In this document: piece after piece, positions 32,599 through 42,198 of the stretch
Layout: the number at the start of each line of letters is the position of its first letter
Position numbering within the stretch: position 1 is the stretch's first letter
Assembly (NCBI GenBank): GCA_963781305.1
Contig: CAWAFL010000001.1
Location: 682,001 to 746,000, forward strand
Direction: 5' to 3'
From: DASXMT01 sp963781305
GTDB lineage: Bacteria > Actinomycetota > Acidimicrobiia > Acidimicrobiales > RAAP-2
DNA length: 64,000 nt
Program-made: the position numbers and the translations under genes
Notes under the pieces: generated by a model
Databases searched by the model: none
The model's input: the letters and a program-made list of their open reading frames with translations, nothing else
What the model was told of the DNA's origin: nothing

Positions 32599-33267
32599 AT
32601 GGCGCAAACACTTTGGAAGGGCGTACGACGCGTGGTCGGGAAGGATCCGGACTCGCCGGAACGGCAACCCAGCTACCGTCCGAAATTCCGCCAGACTGCC
32701 ATCGAGTCGGCCGTGGCCATCGCCGCCCTGGCCTTCGTGGCCGCGTTCGGCAACGTCCACGGGCACAGTACGGAGCACAAGGTCGTCGCCCTCGCCGGAA
32801 CCATCGCCTTCGTGGTGGCTGCGGTGCTCGCTCTTCGTTCGCTGGCCAGCGAGATCGGGAAGGCCACCCGTTCCCGCGGTGGCAGGTCGGCCGGTTCGGC
32901 GGTCGAGCTGACCATCTCGATAGCCGGGTACATCCTGATCCTGATCCTCACCCTGGACCTTCTAGGGGTATCCGTGCAGCACCTGCTGCTCGGCGGGGCC
33001 ATCGTCGGCGTGGTGCTCGGGATCGCCCTTCAGCAGACGCTGGCCAACGTCTTCGCCGGCGTGGTCCTGCTGATGGCCCACCCCTTCTCCATCGGTGAGC
33101 GCATCAGGATCAGGTCCGGCGCGTTGGGGGGCGAGCTGGTGGGCCTGGTGGCCAAGGTGACGCTGACCTACGTGGTGCTGGAGCTCGACGACGGGCCGCT
33201 CAACGTCCCCAATGCCGGGGTCCTGGCCGCCGCGGTCGGTCGCGCCCCCGACCCGAGCCGGGAGTGA
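32599..33267 (+). CDS. Short MscS-like mechanosensitive channel protein
   Basis: 222 residues from ATG 32599 with GGGAGAA nearby. Three hydrophobic spans lie at about 33-50, 57-77 and 98-120, followed by the pore helix LLLGGAIVGVVLGIALQQTLANVFAG and the start of the beta domain GERIRIRSG-GGELVGLVAKVTLTYVVLELDDG-LNVPNAGV. It stops soon after the beta domain, lacking the large C-terminal vestibule of E. coli MscS (286 residues), so it is a short form. It is expected to open under membrane tension or to stabilise a larger channel. It is not clearly linked to csoR upstream. Confidence 0.78.
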   Translation: MAQTLWKGVRRVVGKDPDSPERQPSYRPKFRQTAIESAVAIAALAFVAAFGNVHGHSTEHKVVALAGTIAFVVAAVLALRSLASEIGKATRSRGGRSAGSAVELTISIAGYILILILTLDLLGVSVQHLLLGGAIVGVVLGIALQQTLANVFAGVVLLMAHPFSIGERIRIRSGALGGELVGLVAKVTLTYVVLELDDGPLNVPNAGVLAAAVGRAPDPSRE

Positions 33268-33285
33268 CAGCACCGGCACGATCGC

Positions 33286-33474
33286 TCAGCTCTCACCCCC
33301 GGCGAGGGGAGCCTTGTCCGCGGCCCGAGGAGGGTGAGCAGGCATGTCGGGAAGCTCGTCGTCGGTCGCACCGTCGTCTTCGAGCTCGTCGGCCAGCTCC
33401 TGGTCCTCGGCAACCGCTTTCCCGAACTGGTGGTCCTGTGGATCCCGGTCGAGTTGGTCTTTCGGATCAGCCAT
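33286..33474 (-). CDS. Small acidic hypothetical protein
   Basis: 62 residues from ATG 33474, fixed by AAGGAGAACC right before it. Sequence is hydrophilic and acidic with runs such as ELADELEDDGATDDELPDMP and no membrane span, Cys or known domain. The family is not recognised. It converges with the MscS-like gene (18 bp) and is downstream of the trehalose operon on the same strand with a 132-bp gap that contains a palindrome GTACCG-TT-CGGTAC (33498-33511), so it may have its own promoter. Confidence 0.65.
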   Translation of the reverse strand: MADPKDQLDRDPQDHQFGKAVAEDQELADELEDDGATDDELPDMPAHPPRAADKAPLAGGES

Positions 33475-33606
33475 GGTTCTCCTTGGTCGGCGATGCCGTA
33501 CCGTTCGGTACCGCCGTTCCTTACCCGCTACGGTGCCGCTGCACACGCCGGACCCGCTGCGGTGCTGTTGGACACGCCGGGCCTCGCCGGTGGTCGGCGC
33601 GATCGC

Positions 33607-36216
33607 TCAGGCAGGGAACAGCACCGCCACCGGGAGCGTCGAGAACAGGTCGCCGACGGGCAGGGCGCCGCGGCGGTGTGATGGATGTCGGCCGGTGAGC
33701 ACGTCGACCACGTGGCGCGGCGACCGCTCCGGCGTCACCACCGATGTGCCCGGCCACAGCTCCGGCCCCACCGGCATGCGACCGGCGCCGGCCACGCCCA
33801 ACGGGAGGCGAGGGACCACGATGATGACCCAGTCGGATCCATGGTGTCGAGCAAAGGCCACCACGTGGCGCCGGAGCGGTCCGCGAACAGCGAGAGCCAG
33901 GTACGAGCCGCGATCGAACAGGTGAGGATGGTGCCGGCGCAGCCGGAGCAGCCTCTGGGTGACCATCAATTTCAGCCGTCCGTCGGGCCAGGAGGCAAGG
34001 AGATCGGCGGTCAGCACGGGGTCGGGTTCGGACCCTTCGAGAGCCTCGAGCAACCGCGCCCGCCGATCGAAGTCGACCGGGCGTCGATTGTCCGGGTCCA
34101 CCAGCGAGTGGGACCACAACTCGGTCCCCTGGTACAGATCGGGGACCCCCGGTGCAGTGCTCTTGAGCACCGTGGACGCCAGCGCATTGACCGATCCGGC
34201 GGGCCCTATCTGTCCGAGCAACCGATCGAGATCGGCATGGAAGCGTTCATTGGACGGCGCCAGGATCGTGCGCACGAACGAGCGGACCGATCGCTCGTAT
34301 CCGATGTCGGGGTGGAGCCAACTGGTCGTGACCTTGGCTTCCCTGAGCGCTTTGACCATATAGTCCTGCACCCGTTGGCTGAAGCGGCGGCGATCGTCGG
34401 CATCGAGCGGCCACGCTCCGACGACCGTCTGGTACACGAAATGCTCGTCATGGGGATCGGGCACCGAGGGAAGCGACCGGTGTCGTCGATGCCATTGGCC
34501 CACGAGCTCGCTCCAGGTCTCCGGCATCTCGGACAGCACGGCCAGGCGGGCCCTGACGTCCTCGCTTCGTTTGGTGTCGTGGGTGGTGGTGGCGTTGAGC
34601 GACCCCGGGCTCAGCCGTTGACGCTCCCCCATCGCCCGATGGAACCGGTCCACCGAGAGCGGCGCTCGACCGGGGTCACTGCCCACCTCGGCCAGGGAGA
34701 GCAGGCCGCCGAAGCGGTAGAGGGCGGTGTCCTCCACCCCCTTGGCCGTCACCGCTCCGGTGTGCTGTTGCCATCGCTGCACCAGCTCGAGGTGGCCCGA
34801 CCGGGGAGGATCGGGATCCGGCGCCGTCCGGGCGGGGTGCCCGGGATCGACCAGCAAGGCCATGAGCACGTCCAGGGCCCGGCGGCCGTCCTCGCCCAGG
34901 CTCCTTCGGGCTCCGGCTCCGGCCTGGCGGAGCCGACGTCGATCCTGACCCTCGGCGCCGGCACCGTCGACGTAGGTGCGGTAGACGCCGAGCTGGGAGG
35001 CCAGCTCGACCAGCGCAGCGACAACATCGGCCCGGGCGACATCGGGGCTGACGGGTGACCGGTCAGTGACCGACGTGACCAGGCGGGCCAGCCGCTCGAC
35101 TTGACCGGGAAAGAGCGACCGCTGGACGAACCGCTTCGCATCGGCTCTCAGCACAGCGAAGTCACGATGGTCGCCATCCAACTGCGCGCCCAACCGGGCG
35201 ATGGCGATAACGCCGTCGGCGTCGACGAGAAGCGACCCCACCAGGTCGGCGAATTCATAGCCGGTGGTGCCGTCGACCGGCCACTGGTCCGGGAGTTGCT
35301 CGTCACGAGCCAGGACCTTCTCCACCAGAAGCGCCGGCCGACTGCCGCGGGCCCGATCGAGATCCTGGCGCAGTCGGGCCAGGTAGCCGGCCGGATCGAC
35401 CAGGCCGTCGACGTGGTCCACCCGGAGCCCGGCAATGCGCTCGTCCCGGGCCAGCTCGAGGAACAGCGCGTGCGTGGCCTGATAGACGGCCGGATCCTCG
35501 ACCCGCACACCCACCAGCCCGTCGACATCGAAGAAGCGCCGGTAGTTGCCCTCGTGCCGGCTGAGCCGCCACAGCGCCAACCGGTAGTGCTGGTGCTCGA
35601 GCAGCTCGCCCATCATCGTGGGATAGGAACCACCGCCACGAACAGCGGTGAGCGCGTGCAGCAACCGGTCGTCGGTGCCCGGAGCGATGGGAAACCGGTG
35701 GTCGAAGTAGGCCAGGGTCAGAGGCCCACCCTCATCCACCACCGCCAGCTCGGCGTGGGCCACCACCTCCGACAGCGGGCGGCCCAACACCGGGAGCAGG
35801 ACCCTCCCGTTGCCCGCAGCCCAATCGATGTCGAAGTACCGGGCGAACTCCGACCCCTGCCCCTGGCGCAGCACATCCCACCACCAGGAATTCTCCGCCA
35901 CCGCCGCCATGTGATTGGGCACGATGTCGATGAGCAGGGCCATGTCGCGCCGGTCCAGCTCAGCGAGCAGCGCCTCGAACTCGTCGATCGAGCCCAGGGC
36001 CGGGTCGAGCCGGGAGGGGTCGATCACGTCGTAGCCGTGAGTGCTCCCCGGCGCGGCGGCGGTCACGGGCGAAACGTAGAGGGTTTCGACCCCGAGGTCA
36101 TCGAGATAGGGAACCAGCTGTCGAGCTCGAGCGAACCCCAGCCCGTTCAGCTGCAGCCGATAGGTCGAGCCCAGATGGCGGTTGGTCGGCCACCGGCGCG
36201 GCGACAAGCCTGTCAC
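33607..36216 (-). CDS. treY: Maltooligosyl trehalose synthase (TreY)
   Basis: 869 residues from GTG 36216, which overlaps the stop of the treX gene (GTGA). It converts the reducing-end alpha-1,4 bond of maltodextrins to alpha,alpha-1,1. Glycoside hydrolase 13 marks: STYRLQLNGLGFARARQLVPYL at the start (about residues 15-36), YVSPVTAAAPGSTHGYDVID, DIVPNHMA, catalytic region LRVDHVDGLVDP, LLVEKVLA and the late ATTTHDTKRSEDVRARLAVL. These are TreY-specific. The length is at the long end for TreY because of loops in the middle. Last gene of the seven-gene glucan/trehalose operon; the frame upstream of 36216 is only the shadow of treX. Confidence 0.93.
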   Translation of the reverse strand: MTGLSPRRWPTNRHLGSTYRLQLNGLGFARARQLVPYLDDLGVETLYVSPVTAAAPGSTHGYDVIDPSRLDPALGSIDEFEALLAELDRRDMALLIDIVPNHMAAVAENSWWWDVLRQGQGSEFARYFDIDWAAGNGRVLLPVLGRPLSEVVAHAELAVVDEGGPLTLAYFDHRFPIAPGTDDRLLHALTAVRGGGSYPTMMGELLEHQHYRLALWRLSRHEGNYRRFFDVDGLVGVRVEDPAVYQATHALFLELARDERIAGLRVDHVDGLVDPAGYLARLRQDLDRARGSRPALLVEKVLARDEQLPDQWPVDGTTGYEFADLVGSLLVDADGVIAIARLGAQLDGDHRDFAVLRADAKRFVQRSLFPGQVERLARLVTSVTDRSPVSPDVARADVVAALVELASQLGVYRTYVDGAGAEGQDRRRLRQAGAGARRSLGEDGRRALDVLMALLVDPGHPARTAPDPDPPRSGHLELVQRWQQHTGAVTAKGVEDTALYRFGGLLSLAEVGSDPGRAPLSVDRFHRAMGERQRLSPGSLNATTTHDTKRSEDVRARLAVLSEMPETWSELVGQWHRRHRSLPSVPDPHDEHFVYQTVVGAWPLDADDRRRFSQRVQDYMVKALREAKVTTSWLHPDIGYERSVRSFVRTILAPSNERFHADLDRLLGQIGPAGSVNALASTVLKSTAPGVPDLYQGTELWSHSLVDPDNRRPVDFDRRARLLEALEGSEPDPVLTADLLASWPDGRLKLMVTQRLLRLRRHHPHLFDRGSYLALAVRGPLRRHVVAFARHHGSDWVIIVVPRLPLGVAGAGRMPVGPELWPGTSVVTPERSPRHVVDVLTGRHPSHRRGALPVGDLFSTLPVAVLFPA

Positions 36217-38333
36217 TCGTCCAGGCGCTCGTTGTGACGGAGGAGCAGGCTCGAGTGGGCGGTGAGGTTCACCGCCGAGGTCCGGACGGTCCGCCCCTTC
36301 TCGCCCGGCCTCGCCGTGGACAGCAGCTCCTCCCACCGTCCGGGCCACTCGAGCCGGGGAAGGGTCCAGGACCGCGAACGGCTCGAGGCGTTCAGCAACA
36401 ACAGCAGCGTGTCGCTCTTGACCAGCCGCCCGCGGACGTCGACCTCGTCGGCGGCGCGGCCGGGAAGGAGCATGCCGATCGACCGGTTCTCCGAGTCCTG
36501 CCAGTCGTCCTCGGTCATCATCTCGCCGTCGGGTCGCACCCACATGGCGTCCCGGGCCTGGTCGCCTATGGGCTTGCCGGTGAAGAAGTCGCGCCGGCGA
36601 AGGATGGGATTGTCCTCCACGATCGTGATCAGGTCGCGGGTGAAGTCGCGCAGGGCGGTGCCGGTTTCGCCCACGTCCCAGTTGACCCAACTGATCTCGG
36701 AGTCCTGGCAGTACGGGTTGTTGTTCCCGTTCTGGGTGCGACCGATCTCGTCTCCCCCCGAGATCATGCGCACACCCTGGGAGAACATGAGCGTGGTCAG
36801 GAAGTTGCGTTTCATCCGATCCCGGACCCGTTCGATCCGCACCGAGGGTGACGGCCCCTCCACCCCCCAGTCGCGGCTCAGGTTGTTGCTCGCCCCGTCG
36901 TGGTTGTCCTCGCCGTTGGCCTCGTTGTGCTTTCGTTCGTAGCTGACCAGATCGGTCAGGGTGAAGCCGTCGTGACAGGTGACGAAGTTCACCGAGGCGT
37001 AGGTCCGGCGACCGCTGGGGGCGTAGATGTCGCTGGAGCCGGTCAACCGCGAGGCCAGTTCGGGCACCTGGCCCGGATCCCCGCGCCAGAAGCGGCGGAT
37101 GGAGTCCCGGAAAGCTCCGTTCCACTCCGACCAACCAGGAGGGAACCGGCCCAGTTGATAGCCGTCGGGGCCCACATCCCATGGCTCGGCGATGAGCTTC
37201 ACCTTGGAGAGCACCGGGTCCTGCTGGATGATCTCGAAGAAGGCACTGGGGTGGCCCGCCTCGTATCCCCGGACCAGCACCGGGGCCAGGTCGAAGCGAA
37301 ATCCATCGACATGCATGTCGGTGACCCAGTACCGCAGGCTGTCCATGATGAGGGCCATGGCCCGCGGGTGCATGATGTTCAGGCTGTTCCCGGTGCCGGT
37401 GAAGTCCACGTGGTAGCGCGGATCCTCCGGGTTCAGCCGGTAGTACGAGGCGTTGTCGATCCCCCGGAGCGACAGGGTGGGTCCGAGGTGGTTCCCCTCC
37501 CCGGTGTGGTTGTAGACGACGTCCAGGATGACCTCCAGCCCGGCGCGGTGAAGGGTCCGGACCATCGACTTGAACTCACCGATCTGCTCGCCCAGTCCGC
37601 CGGTGGCATAGCCCACGTGCGGGGCCAGGAAGGCGATGGAGTTGTAACCCCAGTAGTTGGTCAGCCCCCGCTCCACCAGGTGTCGGTCGGCCACGAACTG
37701 GTGGGTGGGCATCAGCTCCACCGCGGTGACGCCCAGGCCCACGAGGTGGTCGATGATCGGGTCGGAGGCCAGGCCGAGGTAGGTGCCCCGGAGATGCTCG
37801 GGCACCCCGGGGTGGCGCATGGTCATGCCCCGAACGTGGCACTCGTAGATGATGGTCTGGTTCAAGGGCGTGTCCGGTGCCCGGTCGTCGCCCCAGGTGA
37901 AGGCCGGATCAGCCACCACGCACTTGGGCATGGCCCCGGCCGAGTCACGCTGATCCCGGGACAGGTCCTCGGCCGGGTCGCCGATGGTGTACCCGAACAG
38001 CTCGTCGCTCCACTTGATGGTGCCGCTGACCGCTTTGGCGTAGGGGTCGATGAGGAGCTTGGCCGGATTGAAGCGGTGGCCCTCCTCGGGTGCATAGGGC
38101 CCGTCGACCCGGTACCCGTACAGGGCGCCGGGTCGGACATCGGGCAGGTAGGCGTGCCAGACCCGATCGGTGGCCGCAGACATCGACACCTGCGCCGACG
38201 GCTGGGCTGACTCAGGCGTGTCGAACAGACAGAGCTCAACCGAAGTGGCGTGCTCGGAGAAGATGGCGAAGTTGACCCCTTCGCCGTCCCACGTCGCCCC
38301 CAGGGGATGGGGACTTCCGGGCCAGATGCGCAT
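36213..38333 (-). CDS. glgX: Glycogen debranching enzyme (TreX/GlgX)
   Basis: 706 residues from ATG 38333 (AGAGAGG 7 bases upstream); TTG at 38339 would give the 4-nt overlap seen at other junctions. CBM48 lies at the N-terminus (WPGSPHPLGATWDGEGVNFAIFSE), then the GH13 barrel with VILDVVYNHTGEG, the nucleophile region DGFRFDLAPVL, acid LIAEPWDVGPDGYQLG and VTCHDGFTL. This set is the isoamylase/GlgX group, which removes alpha-1,6 branches to feed TreY and TreZ. It sits between treZ and treY. Confidence 0.94.
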   Translation of the reverse strand: MRIWPGSPHPLGATWDGEGVNFAIFSEHATSVELCLFDTPESAQPSAQVSMSAATDRVWHAYLPDVRPGALYGYRVDGPYAPEEGHRFNPAKLLIDPYAKAVSGTIKWSDELFGYTIGDPAEDLSRDQRDSAGAMPKCVVADPAFTWGDDRAPDTPLNQTIIYECHVRGMTMRHPGVPEHLRGTYLGLASDPIIDHLVGLGVTAVELMPTHQFVADRHLVERGLTNYWGYNSIAFLAPHVGYATGGLGEQIGEFKSMVRTLHRAGLEVILDVVYNHTGEGNHLGPTLSLRGIDNASYYRLNPEDPRYHVDFTGTGNSLNIMHPRAMALIMDSLRYWVTDMHVDGFRFDLAPVLVRGYEAGHPSAFFEIIQQDPVLSKVKLIAEPWDVGPDGYQLGRFPPGWSEWNGAFRDSIRRFWRGDPGQVPELASRLTGSSDIYAPSGRRTYASVNFVTCHDGFTLTDLVSYERKHNEANGEDNHDGASNNLSRDWGVEGPSPSVRIERVRDRMKRNFLTTLMFSQGVRMISGGDEIGRTQNGNNNPYCQDSEISWVNWDVGETGTALRDFTRDLITIVEDNPILRRRDFFTGKPIGDQARDAMWVRPDGEMMTEDDWQDSENRSIGMLLPGRAADEVDVRGRLVKSDTLLLLLNASSRSRSWTLPRLEWPGRWEELLSTARPGEKGRTVRTSAVNLTAHSSLLLRHNERLDE

Positions 38334-38335
38334 GC

Positions 38336-40270
38336 TCAAACCTCTCTCTGGCCCACGTGGGCGTACGAGCAGAAACCGTGGGGGCCCAGTCGGACCACGT
38401 CGTGGGCCGGGACCGTCTCCGGTTGGCGTTGGCCGTGACCACCCAGGGCCGGGTCATTCGAATCGATGAGCCGGGTCCATGACGAGGGCCCGCCTGCTTC
38501 GCCCCACGGGGCGGGAAGTCGGGCCTCGGCCTCGGCCGCGCCGAAGTTGAACAGGGTACAGACCGATTCGACGGAGTCGGACCGCAGCAGGGTCACCACG
38601 TCTCCGTCGGCCTGTGCTCGGGCCTCGGGACGAGTTGACCGGGCCAGTGCGCTGTGGGCCTGGCGGAGCCGGATCAATGACCGGTAGAGGGCCCACAGCT
38701 CGGCATGTCCGGGAGCGGACCGCAGCGACCGATCGAGGATGGCCGCCCGAAACGTCCGCTCGTCGAGCGGGTCGGCGGTCTCGTCCGTCCACCCCAGAAC
38801 GGTCATCTCCTGGGCGCGGCCGCGGCGCACCGCCTGGCGCAGTTCGGAATCGGCATGATCGACGAAATAGGCGAACGGCGCGATTTCGCCATACTCCTCT
38901 CCCATGAACAACAAGGGCACCCCGGGAGACAACAACAACACCGCAGCGGCCAGCCGGAGGGCGCCCGCGCCCACGATCGAGGCCAGGCGGTCACCTTGGG
39001 GCCGGTTCCCCACGTGATCGTGGTTCTGGGCAAAGAGCACGAATCGCTCCGGCTCGATCCCGGTCGAGGCGGCACCGTGGCGGCGGGAGCGGCAGCGGGA
39101 GAACTGGCCCTGATAGACGAACCCCTGGGACATCGATCGGGCCAGCTGGCCGAGGTCCCCGAAGTCGGCGTAGTAGCCCAGCCGCTCGCCGGTCAGCGTG
39201 GCATGGAGGGCGTGGTGGAAGTCGTCGTTCCACTGCGCATCCAGACCGAGCCCCCCCACCGCCACGGGCGAGACGACCCGGGGGTCGTTGTCCGCGCTCT
39301 CGGCGATGAGCTCGAGCCGGCGGCCGAGGACGGTGCCGAGCTGCTCGGTGGCCTCGGACAGCTCGGCCAGGAACGGGATGGCGGTCGGATCGACGATGCC
39401 GTGGACGGCATCGAGCCGGAGGGCGTCGACGTGGAAATCTCGGAACCAGGTGAGTGCGTTCTCCACGAAGTACCTGCGGACCTGGTCGGAGCCGGGTCCA
39501 TCGAAGTTGATGGCCGCACCCCACGGGGTCCGGTACCGGTCGGTGAAGTACGGGGCATAGGCGTCGAGGACGTCCCCCTCGGGCCCGACATGGTTGTAGA
39601 CCACGTCGAGCACCACGGCGATGCCCCGCTGGTGGGCGGCGTCCACGAAGCGTTGGAAGGCGGCGGGACCACCATAGGAGTGCTGCACGGCATAGGGGAA
39701 GACGCCGTCGTATCCCCAGTTCCGGGTGCCGGCGAACTGGGCCACGGGCAGGGGCTCCACGGCGGTGATGCCCAGGTCGGCCAGCTCGTCGAGGACGTCG
39801 ATGGCCGAGTCGAAGGATCCGGCCGGGGTCAAGGTTCCGATGTGGGCTTCATAGATGACGTGTTGCCACAGGGGCTTGGCCACGAACCCGGCGTCGTCCC
39901 ATCGGTGTGCGGACGGATCGAACACCGCTGAGGGCCCGGTCACGCCGTCGGGCTGAGAGCGCGACGCCGGGTCGGCCAGCTCTCGGCCGTCGTCGAGTAC
40001 CAGTCGGTACCGGGCCCCCGCCGGCAGGTCGCTGAGCGGTCCGCGGTGATAGCCGTCCTCCATCGATCGGAGCGGGACGAGCCGAGCGGGATCGCCGAGT
40101 ATCCGGACCGATACCGTCGCCGACTTCGGGGCCCACACCGCCACGTGGGTCTCCTGACCGGGCACGGGAACGACGCCGAGGGGCAGGTCACCGTAGGGGA
40201 CGGTGGGAACGCCAACGAGTCCCCAGCGACGGGATGTCGATGGCACGGCCTCCTGGTCGGCCTGGCTCAC
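38336..40270 (-). CDS. treZ: Maltooligosyl trehalose trehalohydrolase (TreZ)
   Basis: 644 residues from GTG 40270, overlapping the glgB stop (GTGA). It releases trehalose from maltooligosyl trehalose made by TreY. Marks: N-terminal beta domain HVAVWAPKSATVSVRI, HVIYEAHIGTLTPAGSFDSAI (TreZ-type start of the barrel), GTRNWGYDGVFPYAVQHSYGG, VVLDVVYNHVGPEG, FHVDALRLDAVHGIVD, LIAESADNDPR and FAQNHDHVGNRPQGDRL. These distinguish TreZ from GlgB. Confidence 0.95.
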   Translation of the reverse strand: MSQADQEAVPSTSRRWGLVGVPTVPYGDLPLGVVPVPGQETHVAVWAPKSATVSVRILGDPARLVPLRSMEDGYHRGPLSDLPAGARYRLVLDDGRELADPASRSQPDGVTGPSAVFDPSAHRWDDAGFVAKPLWQHVIYEAHIGTLTPAGSFDSAIDVLDELADLGITAVEPLPVAQFAGTRNWGYDGVFPYAVQHSYGGPAAFQRFVDAAHQRGIAVVLDVVYNHVGPEGDVLDAYAPYFTDRYRTPWGAAINFDGPGSDQVRRYFVENALTWFRDFHVDALRLDAVHGIVDPTAIPFLAELSEATEQLGTVLGRRLELIAESADNDPRVVSPVAVGGLGLDAQWNDDFHHALHATLTGERLGYYADFGDLGQLARSMSQGFVYQGQFSRCRSRRHGAASTGIEPERFVLFAQNHDHVGNRPQGDRLASIVGAGALRLAAAVLLLSPGVPLLFMGEEYGEIAPFAYFVDHADSELRQAVRRGRAQEMTVLGWTDETADPLDERTFRAAILDRSLRSAPGHAELWALYRSLIRLRQAHSALARSTRPEARAQADGDVVTLLRSDSVESVCTLFNFGAAEAEARLPAPWGEAGGPSSWTRLIDSNDPALGGHGQRQPETVPAHDVVRLGPHGFCSYAHVGQREV

Positions 40271-42198
40271 GATGCCGGGTCACGCCGGAAGAAGGCGCAC
40301 CCCAACGGGGGCACCGTGAGGTGCAGGGTGTGGGAGCGATCGCGCCAGGCAACGGGATCGGCTTCCACCGCGCCGAGGTTGCCCACGCCGCTGCCGCCGT
40401 ATTCAGTGGCGTCGCTGTTCAGCAGCTCGAGCCAGGACCCGCCCTCGGGCACGCCCACCGGAAGCTGGTGACGGGGTATCGGTGTGAAGTTGCAGACGAC
40501 CAGGACCGAACCGCCCGCAGCGTCGCGGCGGAGGAAGCTGAGCACGCTGATCTCGTCGGCATCCATCTGCACCCACTCGAACCCGGCCGGATCGGTATCG
40601 AGCTCGTGCAACGGGCGCTCCGAGCGATAGAGGCGGTTGAGATCGGCGACCCACCGAGAGAGCCCGGCGTTGGGCTGGCGGCCCAGCAGGGCCCAGTCGA
40701 GCCCGCTGTCGTGGGCCCATTCCCGCTCCGAGCCCAGCTCGGATCCCATGAAGAGGAGCTTCTTTCCTGGTTGACCGAACTGGTACCCGAACAGCAGCCG
40801 GAGGTTGGCGAACTTCTGCCAGTAGTCCCCGGGCATGGCGGCCAACAATGAGCCCTTGCCGTGGACGACCTCGTCGTGGGACAGGGGCAGCACAAAGTTC
40901 TCGGTGAAGGCATAGACCTGCCGGAAGGTCAGCTGGTTGTGGTGGTAGCGCCGGTGGATGGGGTCCTCGGACATGTAGGCCAAGGTGTCGTGCATCCAAC
41001 CCATGTCCCACTTGTAACCGAACCCGAGCCCACCGACGTCGGTGGGCCGGGACACACCCGGCCAAGCCGTGGACTCCTCGGCCATGGTCTGGACGTCGGG
41101 ATGGTCGGCGTAGATGGCGATGTTGAGCTGTTTCAGGAAGGACACCGCCTCGAGGTTCTCGCGTCCTCCGTGCACGTTGGGCATCCATTCTCCCGGCTTG
41201 CGGGAGTAGTCCAGGTAGAGCATGGAGGCGACGGCGTCGAAGCGAAGGCCGTCGACGTGATAGCGGGACAGCCAGTGCTCGGCCGAGGAGGCGAGGAAGC
41301 TTCGCACCTCGTGGCGCCCGAAGTTGAAGATCAGGCTGCCCCAGTCGGGGTGGACCCCGAGCCGCGGGTCAGCGTGCTCATAGAGGTAGGTGCCGTCGAA
41401 CTGGGCCAAGCCGAAAGCATCGTTGGGAAAGTGGGAGGGGACCCAGTCCAACAGCACGCCTATCCCGGCCTGGTGCAGTGCGTCGATCAGGCCCATGAAT
41501 TCCTGTGGGCTGCCGTAGCGGGACGTGGGGGCGAAGAACCCGGTCACCTGGTATCCCCAGGACCCATAGAACGGATGCTCCATCATGGGCAGGAACTCCA
41601 CGTGGGTGAACCCCAGGGCGCGCACGTGCTCGATCAGCCTGGGCGCCACCTCCGTGTAGCTCAGCAGTCGGCCCGGGTCCTCGGCTGAGCGCAGCCAACT
41701 GCCGAAGTGCACCTCGTAGACGGAGATCGGCGCGGTCATGGTGGCCCTCGCGCCGCGGGATTGCATCCACTCGTCGTCTTCCCACTCATAGGCGAGGTCC
41801 CAGACCACCGAGCCGGTACGCGGGGGCCTCTCGCTGAACAAGGCGACCGGATCTGCCTTCTCGAGCACCCGTCCGTCGCGGGTGGCGATGGCGAACTTGT
41901 ACACGTCGCCGGGCCGCGCCGAGCGTACCGTTCCCTCCCAGATGCCCGAGTCGCCCCGGACGATCAACGTATCGGCACCGGCATCCCAACCGTTGAAGTC
42001 TCCGATCACGGCCACCGACGAGGCGTTGGGGGCCCAGACCGAGAAGAGGACGCCCTCGCCCTCGGGTCCCTCCAGCACATGGGCGCCCAGCTTGTCGGCC
42101 AGGTGCCGGTGCGTGCCCTCGTTGAACAGGTACAGGTCGTCGGCAGACAGGAGGGTGTCGGAACCCGAGGGCACGAACCCCGCTCGGTCCCCGCTCAT
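40267..42198 (-). CDS. glgB: 1,4-alpha-glucan branching enzyme
   Basis: 643 residues from ATG 42198, overlapping the malQ stop (ATGA). It transfers alpha-1,4 segments to form alpha-1,6 branches. Marks: CBM48-like VLFSVWAPNASSVAVIGDFNGWD, VYEVHFGSWLR, EFLPMMEHPFYGSWGYQVTGFF, LLDWVPSHFPND, YHVDGLRFDAVASMLYLDY, catalytic Glu in MAEESTAWPGVSRP and LPLSHDEVVHGKGSL. It lacks the extra N-terminal module of some mycobacterial GlgB (730 residues). In the GlgE route it branches the linear glucan that GlgE makes. Confidence 0.96.
   Translation of the reverse strand: MSGDRAGFVPSGSDTLLSADDLYLFNEGTHRHLADKLGAHVLEGPEGEGVLFSVWAPNASSVAVIGDFNGWDAGADTLIVRGDSGIWEGTVRSARPGDVYKFAIATRDGRVLEKADPVALFSERPPRTGSVVWDLAYEWEDDEWMQSRGARATMTAPISVYEVHFGSWLRSAEDPGRLLSYTEVAPRLIEHVRALGFTHVEFLPMMEHPFYGSWGYQVTGFFAPTSRYGSPQEFMGLIDALHQAGIGVLLDWVPSHFPNDAFGLAQFDGTYLYEHADPRLGVHPDWGSLIFNFGRHEVRSFLASSAEHWLSRYHVDGLRFDAVASMLYLDYSRKPGEWMPNVHGGRENLEAVSFLKQLNIAIYADHPDVQTMAEESTAWPGVSRPTDVGGLGFGYKWDMGWMHDTLAYMSEDPIHRRYHHNQLTFRQVYAFTENFVLPLSHDEVVHGKGSLLAAMPGDYWQKFANLRLLFGYQFGQPGKKLLFMGSELGSEREWAHDSGLDWALLGRQPNAGLSRWVADLNRLYRSERPLHELDTDPAGFEWVQMDADEISVLSFLRRDAAGGSVLVVCNFTPIPRHQLPVGVPEGGSWLELLNSDATEYGGSGVGNLGAVEADPVAWRDRSHTLHLTVPPLGCAFFRRDPAS

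Noticed and set aside
36217..37182. Upstream extension of the treY frame to about 1191 residues
   Set aside because: The added 322 codons are antisense-like low-complexity Arg/Gly/Pro sequence in another frame of treX. The TreY family N-terminus begins just after GTG 36216.
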